Source: JBNGDW01 sp049975325
GTDB lineage: Bacteria; Cloacimonadota; Cloacimonadia; JGIOTU-2; JBNGDW01
Assembly: GCA_049975325.1 (NCBI GenBank)
Contig: JBNGDW010000043.1
Location: forward strand, 1 to 13,252
Direction: 5' to 3'
DNA: 13,252 nucleotides
In this document: piece after piece, positions 1-7,050 of the stretch
Layout of the letters: each line of letters opens with the position of its first letter
Position numbering within the stretch: position 1 is the stretch's first letter
Notes under the pieces: generated by a model
Database searches by the model: none
Told to the model about the DNA's origin: nothing
The model's input: the letters and a program-made list of their open reading frames with translations, nothing else
Position numbers and translations under genes: made by a program

Positions 1-182
1 ATAAAATCATTTTTACTTTGGGCGGCAATTGCTTCTTCAACATTTGCCCCAATGCTTGTGCCAGAGCGAAGAATTTGTTTAGATAAAATATATTCGCTGT
101 TTTCAGTTAGAAATCTATAAAATCTCACTATTCACCTTGCAAAATTATAGGTTTTCTCTTTAATAATATTATCATACTTCAT
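1..182 (-). pseudogene. Broken S23-type four-helix-bundle protein (partial)
   Basis: Reading the minus strand from an ATG at 182, the frame gives MKYDNIIKEKTYNFAR, then a TGA at 134-132, then continues in the same frame to the window edge with IVRFYRFLTENSEYILSK, QILRSGTSIGANVEEA and IAAQSKNDF. The LRSGTSIGAN-EA-AAQSKNDF block is the signature of the TIGR02436/S23 four-helix-bundle family, and the piece before the TGA (EKTYNFAR) is the expected first helix. One base change (for example CGA to TGA) explains the stop. The 228-residue gene next door ends in TGA, as do korC, sucD and hdrA, so TGA is a normal stop here and recoding is unlikely. A GTG at 128 could restart translation of a shortened protein. 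The C-terminal half lies outside the window. Function in this family is unknown; the best-known members are encoded in 23S rRNA intervening sequences. Confidence 0.75.
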
Positions 183-201
183 AATTATCAGTTAAAAACT
201 A

Positions 202-216
202 CTAATTAAAAATTAG
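202..216 (-). other. Small AT-only hairpin after the last Fe-S gene
   Basis: CTAATT-AAA-AATTAG is a perfect 6-bp stem with a 3-nt loop, lying just past the TGA of the 228-residue Fe-S gene. Every pair is A-T, so it would be a weak stem. T-rich sequence follows on the minus strand (TAGTAGTTTTT). It could be a poor terminator or chance in AT-rich spacer DNA. Confidence 0.2.
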
Positions 217-218
217 AT

Positions 219-905
219 TCATCCGAGTTTTATTTCTCGTTCGTAGTAGAGTTTTTTTAGTTTTTCTTTTTCCATTTTTACGAGCTCCATCATTTCTTTG
301 TCATACTTTCCTGCTCGGATTTCTTCCAGTCGCTTTTCTAAATCAGGGCATTTGGGCAGGAGGTATTTGCCTGTAAGGCGTCTGGCTAGTTGAGCAGCAT
401 TATATTGGACTATTTCAGCAGGACATCGCAAGGCACAAAGTCCACATCGTATACAATCAAATGAGAGATCAGCCGCTTTTTCTATATCTCCGCGGATCAG
501 GGCTTGGACATAATCCATCACCTCAATATCTTGAGGACAGGCTTTTGTACAGGTATTACATCCAACACAGCGAAATAGAATCGGATAATATTCTTTGAAG
601 GTATTTATGTTCGGCTCGATTTCATTAATATCATATACAGCTTTTTCAGCAGGGACAAAAGGGATTTGTACGAGGTACATACCATCTGAAACCACGGTTT
701 GGCAAGCTAATCCAGCCTGTAGTTTATAATCACCTTTTTCTCTGTACAGAGTGGCGCAGGCACCGCAGAACCCTTCTCTACAGCCAACTCCACTGGTGAG
801 TTGGAATCCGGCACATTCCATTGCAGTTATTATAGTTGAGCCGGCAGGCACATCAAATCCTTCACCTAAGATATATACTTTAACCATTTCTTGATCTTTA
901 GCCAT
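219..905 (-). CDS. [2Fe-2S]/2x[4Fe-4S] electron-transfer protein, SdhB/TfrB-like N-terminus
   Basis: This 228-residue soluble protein carries three Fe-S sites. An N-terminal [2Fe-2S] ferredoxin fold has Cys42, Cys47, Cys50 (GCREGFCGAC) and Cys68 (GLACQT), a pattern like SdhB/FrdB and TfrB. Two [4Fe-4S] motifs follow, Cys113-116-119-123 and Cys151-154-157-161, spaced about as in HdrC/GlpC rather than SdhB. The last 45 residues are highly charged and probably helical. No membrane segment or signal peptide is visible. The ATG at 905 is preceded by AAGGAAG with a 3-nt gap; an internal Met7 has no such site. The gene starts 49 nt after mvhD, so it probably feeds electrons to, or takes them from, the HdrA-MvhD module. 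It lacks the CCG domains of full TfrB; HdrB in the same operon carries two. A partner flavoprotein may lie beyond the window. The exact family name is uncertain. Confidence 0.8.
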   Translation of the reverse strand: MAKDQEMVKVYILGEGFDVPAGSTIITAMECAGFQLTSGVGCREGFCGACATLYREKGDYKLQAGLACQTVVSDGMYLVQIPFVPAEKAVYDINEIEPNINTFKEYYPILFRCVGCNTCTKACPQDIEVMDYVQALIRGDIEKAADLSFDCIRCGLCALRCPAEIVQYNAAQLARRLTGKYLLPKCPDLEKRLEEIRAGKYDKEMMELVKMEKEKLKKLYYEREIKLG

Positions 906-954
906 TTTCTTCCTTTCTCTCTTTTCTTATAATACAGAAAATTTTCCGAAGATG

Positions 955-1416
955 TTATTCACCTTTTTGTGTTTCATGCGGCTCCATATTAGCACTTTTT
1001 TCTATTATACTCATTTTGGATAGTGGTCCCAGGCTTTTTATAGTTTTGATAAACTCTTCCATTTTAGAAGCAAATTTTCTGCCTTCGCTTGCAGATATCC
1101 ATTCTAACCTAAGACGCTCTGGGTTGATACCCATTTGTTCTAATGTATTTTTCAACAGTGAAATACGACGCAGGGTCTTATAGTTTCCGGTTTGGTAGTG
1201 GCAATCTCCCGGATGACAGCCACCTATAAAGACTCCATCCGCTCCTTTGCGAAATGCGCGCAGAATATGCTGCGGATCAACTCTGGAGGAACACGGTACT
1301 TTTATATTAATTCCATTTGGAGGATATGTTATTCGGGAAGTGCCGGCTAAATCTGCACCAGCATAGGTACACCATTGACATAAAATGCAGACTATCTTTG
1401 GTTCAAAATCAGTCAT
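955..1416 (-). CDS. mvhD: Hydrogenase/Hdr iron-sulfur subunit MvhD
   Basis: The 153-residue protein belongs to the MvhD/FlxD family, which carries a [2Fe-2S] cluster and passes electrons into the flavin of HdrA in the Mvh-Hdr complex of methanogens. Conserved cysteines are visible at 10, 13, 16 (CILCQWC), 42 (VPCSSR), 67 and 72 (GGCHPGDCHY). The family core ends near residue 130 and a short polar tail follows. The frame is open further upstream to 1470, but those codons (PIYPFTHLPIN) are translated repeat DNA. The ATG at 1416 starts exactly at the family's N-terminus and has AAAGGG four bases upstream. MvhD normally follows hdrA directly; here an S23-type gene between inverted repeats lies between them. 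No MvhA/MvhG hydrogenase subunits are present, so the electron donor is something else. Confidence 0.88.
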   Translation of the reverse strand: MTDFEPKIVCILCQWCTYAGADLAGTSRITYPPNGINIKVPCSSRVDPQHILRAFRKGADGVFIGGCHPGDCHYQTGNYKTLRRISLLKNTLEQMGINPERLRLEWISASEGRKFASKMEEFIKTIKSLGPLSKMSIIEKSANMEPHETQKGE

Positions 1417-1438
1417 TTTTCCCTTTCTTGATATGTTT

Positions 1439-1459
1439 ATGGGTAGATGAGTAAATGGG
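1439..1459 (+). repeat. Left arm of 21-bp inverted repeat around S23 gene
   Basis: This arm matches the reverse complement of 1910-1930 at 20 of 21 positions, including a perfect 17-base core GTAGATGAGTAAATGGG at 1443-1459. A further degenerate copy (TAGATGGGC) follows to 1468. It lies between the end of the S23-type gene and the mvhD start. In the polycistronic RNA it would pair with the other arm and loop out the S23 gene. Confidence 0.85.
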
Positions 1460-1495
1460 TAGATGGGCATAAGAATATAAGGACATTGATTTCAT

Positions 1496-1852
1496 TTACT
1501 TAATTTTGGTTTTGATATACTTAATAAAATTCAATAATTTTTTTCTTAAAATCTCTATGGAATTAATCATATAAAGCGAATCTAAATATCCAATTTTATT
1601 TGCTATAATGATTTGGGTTTCAAGTTCTGAAAGAGAGCCTAAACTAATATACAAAAATTGGATAAATTCCTTTTCTGAATTTCTTGCAGCACCTTCGGCT
1701 ATATTAGATGGAATTGAAACAGTAGCTCTTCGCATTTGGGAAGTTAAACCATAAATCTTCTCCTTGGGAAAGACGGTGGTTGCTTTGTATATTTTTTCAA
1801 CGAGTTCAATTCCCAACTTCCAGACATCTAAATCTTTATGAGTTCTTACCAT
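1496..1852 (-). CDS. S23-type four-helix-bundle protein (23S IVS protein family)
   Basis: The 118-residue protein shows the full signature of the TIGR02436/S23 family: HKDLDVWKLGIELVEKIY near the N-terminus, then GLTSQMRRATVSIPSNIAEGAARNS at about 35-60, then EFIQFLYISLGSLSELETQ and a helical C-terminus ending in a basic stretch. Members fold as a four-helix bundle that assembles into a basic-surfaced pentamer; the biochemical role is not known, although nucleic-acid binding has been proposed. The best-known location is inside intervening sequences of 23S rRNA genes. The ATG at 1852 has GAGG eight bases upstream. Here the gene interrupts the hdrA-mvhD pair and is bounded by a 21-bp inverted repeat (1439-1459 and 1910-1930), which gives the whole block the look of a mobile or intervening element. 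It reads the same way as the operon and could be co-transcribed. Confidence 0.88.
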   Translation of the reverse strand: MVRTHKDLDVWKLGIELVEKIYKATTVFPKEKIYGLTSQMRRATVSIPSNIAEGAARNSEKEFIQFLYISLGSLSELETQIIIANKIGYLDSLYMINSIEILRKKLLNFIKYIKTKIK

Positions 1853-1909
1853 TTTCTATACCTCATTCTTTCTTTTTCTTTACCCTAAATTTACCCATCC
1901 ACCCATTTT

Positions 1910-1930
1910 CCCATTTACTCATCTACTCAT
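1910..1930 (-). repeat. Right arm of 21-bp inverted repeat, overlapping the hdrA stop
   Basis: The reverse complement of this stretch reads ATGA followed by GTAGATGAGTAAATGGG and matches 1439-1459 with one difference. Its outer end contains the TGA stop codon of hdrA (1929-1927). More degenerate ATGGG-type units follow inward to about 1885. The overlap with the hdrA stop suggests the element was inserted exactly at, or reshaped, the end of hdrA. Confidence 0.85.
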
Positions 1931-3879
1931 TTGCCCAATATTGCCTCTATCATATTATCAAACTGTTTATCCGTAAGGTTTTTCAGTTGTGATGCTCCTG
2001 ATGGGCAGGCTGATACACATGCTCCGCATCCTTCACAGAGCACTTCATTTACGGTGGCTATTTTGTCAATCTCGTCAAATTCACGCGCGCCGTATGGGCA
2101 AGTACCTATACATATTTTACAGCCAGAGCATACATCTTTATCTACAGTTGCAATGATAGGGGAGTGGTAAATTTTTTCACTTGAGATTAAAGAAAGGGCT
2201 TTTGCAGCAGCGCCTGAAGCCTGGGCAACAGAATCAGGGATATCTTTTGGTCCTTGGGCAACACCTGCTAAAAAGAATCCTGCTTGTAGGCTTTCTACAG
2301 GACGCAACTTTGGATGAGCCTCTGTAAGAAATCCTGCCTCATCAGTGTTTAATTTGAGTACTTGTATAAGTTCTTTCGTTCCAGTGCTTGGGACAATACC
2401 GAGTGCAAGGACAACTAAATCTGCACGAATTTCTATCTGCTTACCAGAAAGAGTATCAATTCCTTTAACAATCATCTTATCCTCATCTTGATAAACTCTT
2501 CCGACTTTACCTCTAATATAAAGCACATTTTCTTCTTTTACAGCATCCTGCACGAATTCTTCATATCGTTTTCCCGCTGAGCGTATATCTATGTAAAAAA
2601 TATATGGTTGACCATCTGGCACCTTATGTTTATATAACTTGGCGTGCTTTACGGTGTACATACAGCAAATTTTTGAGCAGTGAGATAAGTGGCGATCAGG
2701 GTCTCGCGAACCGGCACACTGGATGAAGACCACCTCTTTTGGAACTTTACCGTCGGATGGTCGGAGCATTTCTCCTCCAGTAGGACCTGTTGCTGATAAG
2801 ATGCGTTCAAATTGTAAGCCAGTTATGACATCTGGATACTTCCCATACCCATATTCTCCGATGTTTTCTATTGGATATAAATCATATCCAGTAGCCACAA
2901 CAATAGCACCCACCTTTTCGTCAAATATTTCTTCTGTGGCATCATAATTAATAGCGTTTGCCTCACAGACCTCTCGGCACTTGCCGCAGGCAATAGGGTT
3001 TAGACCGAGACAATGATCGATATCCAAGGTGTAAGTTGCAGGGATTGCTTGAGGGAAGGGGATATAGATTGCTTTTCTCCATGATAAGCCCTCTTCCTGT
3101 TCATTTGGGACCAAAACTGGGCATACATGAGTGCAACCATCACACATATTGCAGGCATCCGGGTCTACATACAATGCTTTTCTTTTTATCCTTACATTGA
3201 AATTCCCAATATAGCCATTTACTGATTCTACTTCGCTATTAACATAAAGTTTAATATTTTTATGCTTACTAAGCTGTACCATCTTGGGAGTGAGTATGCA
3301 TTGAGAGCAATCCAAAGTCGGGAATGTTTCTGAAAGTTGAATCATGTGTCCACCGATTGATGGCTTTTTTTCAACAACAATAACTTCAAATCCGGAATCT
3401 GCAATATCAAGAGCAGCCTGAATGCCGGCGATGCCTCCTCCAATTACCAGCACTTTTTTTGTTACAGGTGCTGATACCGGGATAAGGGATTCATTGAGTT
3501 TCAACTTTTCAATGGCAGTTTTGATAATCAGATTTGCCTTTCTGGTTGCTTCTTCTTTGTTTGTATGTACCCAGCTGCACTGCTCCCGAATATTGGCTAT
3601 TTCACATTGATAAGGGTTCAGTCCAGCCTCTTCAATTGCACCTTGAAATGTAGATTCGTGTAGGGTTGGGGAACAGGCAGCGACAACCACTCCATCCAGT
3701 TTATGAGTTTTTATTGCATTTTTAATCAGATTTTGCCCTGGATCCGAACACATAAATATGTAATTTTCAATATGTGCTACTCCCGGATAATCTACAAGCC
3801 GATCAGTTAATTGCTCTACATCAACAGTATCTTTTATATTTACACCACAATGGCAGATAAAAACACCGATTTTTTTCAT
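1927..3879 (-). CDS. hdrA: Heterodisulfide reductase subunit A (FAD, electron bifurcation)
   Basis: The 650-residue protein is the flavin subunit of HdrABC. In methanogen complexes its FAD bifurcates electrons from MvhD to ferredoxin and to HdrB; in bacteria the HdrB-side acceptor is usually unknown. Visible features in order: an N-terminal HdrA domain with Cys9/Cys11 and Cys44; the FAD-binding GGGIAG at 147-152 followed by an acidic Glu170; a CSQC motif at 191-194; an inserted ferredoxin region with Cys243-246-249-253 and Cys290-298-301-305; HCSKICCMYTVKHA at 400-413; and a C-terminal two-[4Fe-4S] domain with Cys584-587-590-594 and Cys615-618-621-625. Length is normal for the single-unit form, with no fused MvhD. 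The ATG at 3879 has AAAGGA about seven bases upstream. The TGA stop falls in the right arm of the inverted repeat bounding the S23 gene. Confidence 0.95.
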   Translation of the reverse strand: MKKIGVFICHCGVNIKDTVDVEQLTDRLVDYPGVAHIENYIFMCSDPGQNLIKNAIKTHKLDGVVVAACSPTLHESTFQGAIEEAGLNPYQCEIANIREQCSWVHTNKEEATRKANLIIKTAIEKLKLNESLIPVSAPVTKKVLVIGGGIAGIQAALDIADSGFEVIVVEKKPSIGGHMIQLSETFPTLDCSQCILTPKMVQLSKHKNIKLYVNSEVESVNGYIGNFNVRIKRKALYVDPDACNMCDGCTHVCPVLVPNEQEEGLSWRKAIYIPFPQAIPATYTLDIDHCLGLNPIACGKCREVCEANAINYDATEEIFDEKVGAIVVATGYDLYPIENIGEYGYGKYPDVITGLQFERILSATGPTGGEMLRPSDGKVPKEVVFIQCAGSRDPDRHLSHCSKICCMYTVKHAKLYKHKVPDGQPYIFYIDIRSAGKRYEEFVQDAVKEENVLYIRGKVGRVYQDEDKMIVKGIDTLSGKQIEIRADLVVLALGIVPSTGTKELIQVLKLNTDEAGFLTEAHPKLRPVESLQAGFFLAGVAQGPKDIPDSVAQASGAAAKALSLISSEKIYHSPIIATVDKDVCSGCKICIGTCPYGAREFDEIDKIATVNEVLCEGCGACVSACPSGASQLKNLTDKQFDNMIEAILGK

Positions 3880-3893
3880 TTGGAAATCCTTTC

Positions 3894-3924
3894 AACACAA
3901 AACATACAAAGGGCATAAAGAGAA
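3894..3924 (+). repeat. ACACAAAG-family dispersed repeat, degenerate copy
   Basis: AACACAAAACATACAAAGGG and the following CATAAAGAGAA resemble the arms of the inverted repeat at 9280-9393 with several changes. The copy lies in the 120-nt hdrB-hdrA spacer just upstream of the hdrA Shine-Dalgarno site. The remainder of the spacer (to 3999) shows nothing I can name beyond a short complementary pair (AGGGCAT near 3910 and ATGCCCT near 3973). Confidence 0.4.
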
Positions 3925-3999
3925 TTTGTTAAAGGGATATTCCAGAAAGATTTATTCTGATTTTCCTTTGTAATGCCCTGTCGGTATAGATGTTTCATT

Positions 4000-4878
4000 T
4001 TATATTAAACCTTTTTCTTTTAGTAATGGTTCTGGATTAACATAATGCAATTCGGTCCAACTTTTATCCCAGCCGAGTCCTAAGGCGACAGACATCAATT
4101 CGGTGAAGTAAAAAACCGGCATATTTTTGAAATCCAAGTATACTTCTTTGGTATATTTTTGTCTTTGGTCGAGATTAAACGCACATAATGGGCAAGATGT
4201 AACTATTGCTTCGCATCCAGCCCGTCTGGCAGAGTTGATTATCTCATAAGTTCGCATAGCCGTTACATCTTTCTTGGTTACAGTTTGATAGGCACCGCAG
4301 CATTCCAATCTGTAGGGGAATTTTATTGCATTTGCTCCGGCAGATTCCATCAGCTCTTCTATAATATCCGGGTCCTCAAAGGTATCAATAGCTATATCCT
4401 GGGGACGAAGTAAGAGGCAGCCATAATAGGCACCCAATTTTAGATTTGTGAGAGGTTTTTTTATCTGTTTTTTTATATTGTCAAAGCCTATTCTGTCTCT
4501 CAGGATAGGAAGAAGATGTTTCACTTCCACTGAACCTTGAAATTTCCCCTTCTCTTTATACATAATATCATTTACTTTTTGCAGGTTCTCTTCATCCTTA
4601 GTTATAAACTGTTCAGCCCTTTTTAATGTATTGTAGCACATGCTACAGAGTACTATCAGTTCTTTAATGTCCTGTTCTTCTGCTCTTAGCAGGTTTCTGA
4701 TGGCAGCAAGTTGTAACATCAAATCATCGGAAGTCATAGAGAAAACTGTGCCGCAGCAGATCCAATTCTCCATCTCTTTTAAGGGATTATCCAATTTTTC
4801 CATCACTCTCAATGCCGAATCTTCAAAATTCTTTGCATTAGTTTTTAAAGTACAGCCGGGATAATAGGGTAGATTCAT
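4000..4878 (-). CDS. hdrB: Heterodisulfide reductase subunit B (two CCG domains)
   Basis: The 292-residue protein is the catalytic-type subunit of HdrABC. It contains two complete CCG motifs: Cys9-X31-Cys41-Cys42-X35-Cys78-X2-Cys81 and Cys154-X38-Cys193-Cys194-X34-Cys229-X2-Cys232. In the methanogen enzyme these bind two noncubane [4Fe-4S] clusters that reduce the CoM-S-S-CoB disulfide. A bacterium is not expected to make that disulfide, so the substrate here is unknown. No membrane segment is visible. The ATG at 4878 starts directly with the MNLPYYPGC family N-terminus; AAGGA lies about nine bases upstream. It follows hdrC by about 108 nt, a spacer that carries a palindromic repeat. Confidence 0.94.
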   Translation of the reverse strand: MNLPYYPGCTLKTNAKNFEDSALRVMEKLDNPLKEMENWICCGTVFSMTSDDLMLQLAAIRNLLRAEEQDIKELIVLCSMCYNTLKRAEQFITKDEENLQKVNDIMYKEKGKFQGSVEVKHLLPILRDRIGFDNIKKQIKKPLTNLKLGAYYGCLLLRPQDIAIDTFEDPDIIEELMESAGANAIKFPYRLECCGAYQTVTKKDVTAMRTYEIINSARRAGCEAIVTSCPLCAFNLDQRQKYTKEVYLDFKNMPVFYFTELMSVALGLGWDKSWTELHYVNPEPLLKEKGLI

Positions 4879-4966
4879 AATTTATTCCTTGCAAATTTTA
4901 TTATAAAAGACAAAAAAAACAGAAGTCAGGAATCAGAATTGATTTTATGTATGATATTAACATTTG

Positions 4967-4982
4967 TCCGCCAGCCGGTGGA
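4967..4982 (+). repeat. Palindromic repeat TCCGCC-AGCC-GGTGGA
   Basis: A 6-bp stem with one G-T-type mismatch and a 4-nt loop, four bases past the hdrC stop codon. It has the same shape as the perfect TCCGCC-N4-GGCGGA copies at 12266, 13205 and 13227. No T-run follows on the minus strand, so it is not a typical terminator. Confidence 0.6.
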
Positions 4983-4986
4983 TTCT

Positions 4987-5394
4987 TTATCCTGTCATTT
5001 TTCTAAATGCACTCACCAAAGCAATAGGTGGCAATTCCTCTAGGTCTTCGATACTTTTTCTGTCTGGTATCAGTTTTCCTTTTCTTTCTCTTAGATTTAT
5101 CGTTCTGAGGGCTTCCATTACTGCTGCCACATCTATTCCTTTTGGGCAACGACTGGAGCATTGCAGGCAGGTAGCACATATCCAGATAGTTTTACATTCT
5201 AAAACCTCATCAGCTGCTCCTAATTGGAGTAATCGCATTACCTGATGGGGTGGGATATCCATATAGTCAACTACAGGGCATCCTGAGGAGCAGTTACCGC
5301 ATTGATAGCAGTCAAATATATTCTGTCCCGATATTTCTTCTACTTTTTGTACAAGCTTATTTCTTATATTTTCTGCTGTAATTTTATAAGGCAT
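4987..5394 (-). CDS. hdrC: Heterodisulfide reductase subunit C (2x[4Fe-4S])
   Basis: The 135-residue ferredoxin-like subunit carries Cys29-32-35-39 and Cys73-76-79-83, the two [4Fe-4S] sites that relay electrons from HdrA to HdrB in the known complex. MDIPPHQVMRLLQLG between the motifs is typical of the soluble HdrC/GlpC family. The ATG at 5394 lies two bases beyond the korC stop, and no clear Shine-Dalgarno site precedes it, so translation is probably coupled to korC. This tight join ties the Hdr module physically to the 2-oxoacid oxidoreductase genes and suggests the two complexes share ferredoxin. The C-terminus ends within the usual length for the family. Confidence 0.93.
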   Translation of the reverse strand: MPYKITAENIRNKLVQKVEEISGQNIFDCYQCGNCSSGCPVVDYMDIPPHQVMRLLQLGAADEVLECKTIWICATCLQCSSRCPKGIDVAAVMEALRTINLRERKGKLIPDRKSIEDLEELPPIALVSAFRKMTG

Positions 5395-5396
5395 AA

Positions 5397-5963
5397 TCAG
5401 TTCTTGTATTTTGGGCTTTGCTGGTTACTTTTTGGTTTATATTCATATCCAACATCGAATGCTTTTAAATTCAAGTCCACATATTTTTTAGGTACGGATT
5501 CTTTTATAGATTCTTTCATCGCTTCCGGGGTAGTTATTTTTGCTTGTGCAACTGCAAAACCAAGCATTACTATATTCGCAACGATTTTTCCCCCCAGTTT
5601 TTCCGCTATTCTTGTGGCTGGTATTGAGGAATAAATAATTTTTTTATTAGGCTGAAATATTGACACTAACTCTGAGTCATAAAGCAAGATGCCACCTTCC
5701 CTTAGAATGGGGGAGAACTTCCCGTAACCTTCTTGGGATAAAGCAATCAATACATCTGCTGTATCAACAAGTGGATAATCAATTTCATCAGAGGAGATAA
5801 CCACTTCCGAGCTACAAGCACCTCCACGTGCTTCAGGTCCATAGGATTGTGTCATTGATGCATTTTTTTTATCATAGATTGAAACAGCCTTCCCGATAAT
5901 ATATCCGGAAAGAACTATACCTTGTCCTCCAAAGCCGCAAATTTTGACTCGTAGAATGCTCAT
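5397..5963 (-). CDS. korC: 2-oxoacid:ferredoxin oxidoreductase gamma subunit
   Basis: The 188-residue protein is the gamma-domain subunit of the 2-oxoglutarate/pyruvate ferredoxin oxidoreductase superfamily. GFGGQGI at 10-16 opens the Rossmann-like domain, and SYGPEARGG at about 41-49 is the second family landmark. The frame runs upstream to a TTG at 5996, but the ATG at 5963 begins exactly at the family N-terminus (MSILRVKICGFGGQG) and has GAGGAG at 5975-5970, six bases away. It is separated from korB by 154 nt, the longest gap inside the kor set; I recognise nothing in that gap. It stops two bases before hdrC. With korD, korA and korB it makes a complete four-subunit enzyme. Confidence 0.93.
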   Translation of the reverse strand: MSILRVKICGFGGQGIVLSGYIIGKAVSIYDKKNASMTQSYGPEARGGACSSEVVISSDEIDYPLVDTADVLIALSQEGYGKFSPILREGGILLYDSELVSIFQPNKKIIYSSIPATRIAEKLGGKIVANIVMLGFAVAQAKITTPEAMKESIKESVPKKYVDLNLKAFDVGYEYKPKSNQQSPKYKN

Positions 5964-6117
5964 ACATTGCTCCTCATTCGGATGAGTAAAAGCCAATCCT
6001 GAGATATTGTAATGAAATTATCTTTATATATTCTCATTTTAGGTTTATTTATTGTTTTCTATCTGCTAGCCGGTATCCAGCATCCATTTTCACAAATTTT
6101 ACAAAACTTTTTCACTT

Positions 6118-7050
6118 TTATTCCATAGATTCACTTTTTTGTGTTACTGCTTTTTGCATTTTACTTTGCATCTCTTCCCATTCTATCTCTTTCTCTACTT
6201 TGCTTTTAATTCCGTTTTGGACATTTTCCCAGAATGTTGGCTTGTCTTCGTTAACAAAGACTCCACATACAATCTCATTATCCATATCTATTGGAATTTT
6301 TTGAGGGTCAGCTGAATGGTCAATAATTGAGCGGCGCCTGAATTCTTGCAATACATCAATCCCTGCTCCACCTCTGTTTCTTCTTGCGAATACAGTGGGG
6401 CAGGGTGATACAATTTCAATAAAGCAAAACCCTTTCTTGTTTACCGCTGTTTGGATGGAATCGGTTAATCTGCGGAGGTGAAGCGAAGTCCACCTAGCTA
6501 CATAGGCTGCGCCGGACGCTGCTGCCAGTCCTATGAGATTAAACGGTTGTTCATAATTTCCATAAGGAGCAGTGGAACTATACGCCTGGAGTGGTGTTGT
6601 GGGCGCATTCTGGCCACCCGTCATTCCATAGATGAAGTTGTTTACACAGATTACATTGATATCAACATTTCTTCTTGCCGCATGGATTAAATGATTTCCT
6701 CCAATAGCAAATAAATCACCGTCTCCAGAAAAAACCACTACAGTTAAATCTCTATTTGCTAATTTTAGGCCTGTGGCAAAAGGGATTGCTCTACCATGCG
6801 TAGTATGATAGGAATCAAGTTTAATATATCCGGCTACTCTTCCTGTACATCCAATACCTGAAACAATTGCCACCTTATTGAGGTCTACATTTGCCTTATT
6901 TAAGCCTTCCACAAATGCTGTTAAAGAGGAGCCAAGTCCACATCCTGGGCACCAGATGTGTGGCATTCTATCCATCCGAAGCAGCTCTTCCATTGGATGA
7001 TGCGGTTCTTCTCTTTCTTTTTCAATTTTCTGAAGATTTTCCTTATTCAT
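6118..7050 (-). CDS. korB: 2-oxoacid (2-oxoglutarate):ferredoxin oxidoreductase beta subunit
   Basis: The 310-residue thiamine-diphosphate subunit shows HIWCPGCGLG at 31-40 (Cys34, Cys37), SGIGCTGR (Cys68), the TPP/Mg motif GDGDLFAIGGNH at 109-120, and NNFIYGMTGGQ at 138-147. These cysteines and Cys135 are those expected to hold the proximal [4Fe-4S] cluster. The enzyme interconverts a 2-oxoacid and CoA with acyl-CoA, CO2 and reduced ferredoxin. The 2-oxoglutarate preference is inferred from the adjacent sucCD and is not proven by residues. A TTG at 7065 would add five residues, but the ATG at 7050 has GAGG six bases upstream and overlaps the korA stop by 8 nt (ATGAATAA), implying translational coupling. 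The C-terminal tail after about residue 260 is charged and less conserved. Confidence 0.93.
   Translation of the reverse strand: MNKENLQKIEKEREEPHHPMEELLRMDRMPHIWCPGCGLGSSLTAFVEGLNKANVDLNKVAIVSGIGCTGRVAGYIKLDSYHTTHGRAIPFATGLKLANRDLTVVVFSGDGDLFAIGGNHLIHAARRNVDINVICVNNFIYGMTGGQNAPTTPLQAYSSTAPYGNYEQPFNLIGLAAASGAAYVARWTSLHLRRLTDSIQTAVNKKGFCFIEIVSPCPTVFARRNRGGAGIDVLQEFRRRSIIDHSADPQKIPIDMDNEIVCGVFVNEDKPTFWENVQNGIKSKVEKEIEWEEMQSKMQKAVTQKSESME

Noticed and set aside
132..134. UGA read as an amino acid (recoded genetic code or selenocysteine) in the edge S23-type gene
   Set aside because: TGA ends several intact genes here (219-905, korC, hdrA, sucD, fumA), and the family has no known selenocysteine at this position. 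A nonsense mutation is simpler.
1417..1470. N-terminal extension of mvhD to 1470
   Set aside because: These codons translate the inverted-repeat arm; the family N-terminus begins at the ATG at 1416, which has its own Shine-Dalgarno site.
4967..4982. Rho-independent terminator after hdrC
   Set aside because: The stem is short with a mismatch, no T-run follows on the minus strand, and hdrB and hdrA continue the same operon just after it.
5964..6117. Hidden small gene or RNA in the 154-nt korB-korC gap
   Set aside because: No open frame with a ribosome site, no recognisable RNA structure and no strong hairpin were found; it appears to be AT-rich spacer.
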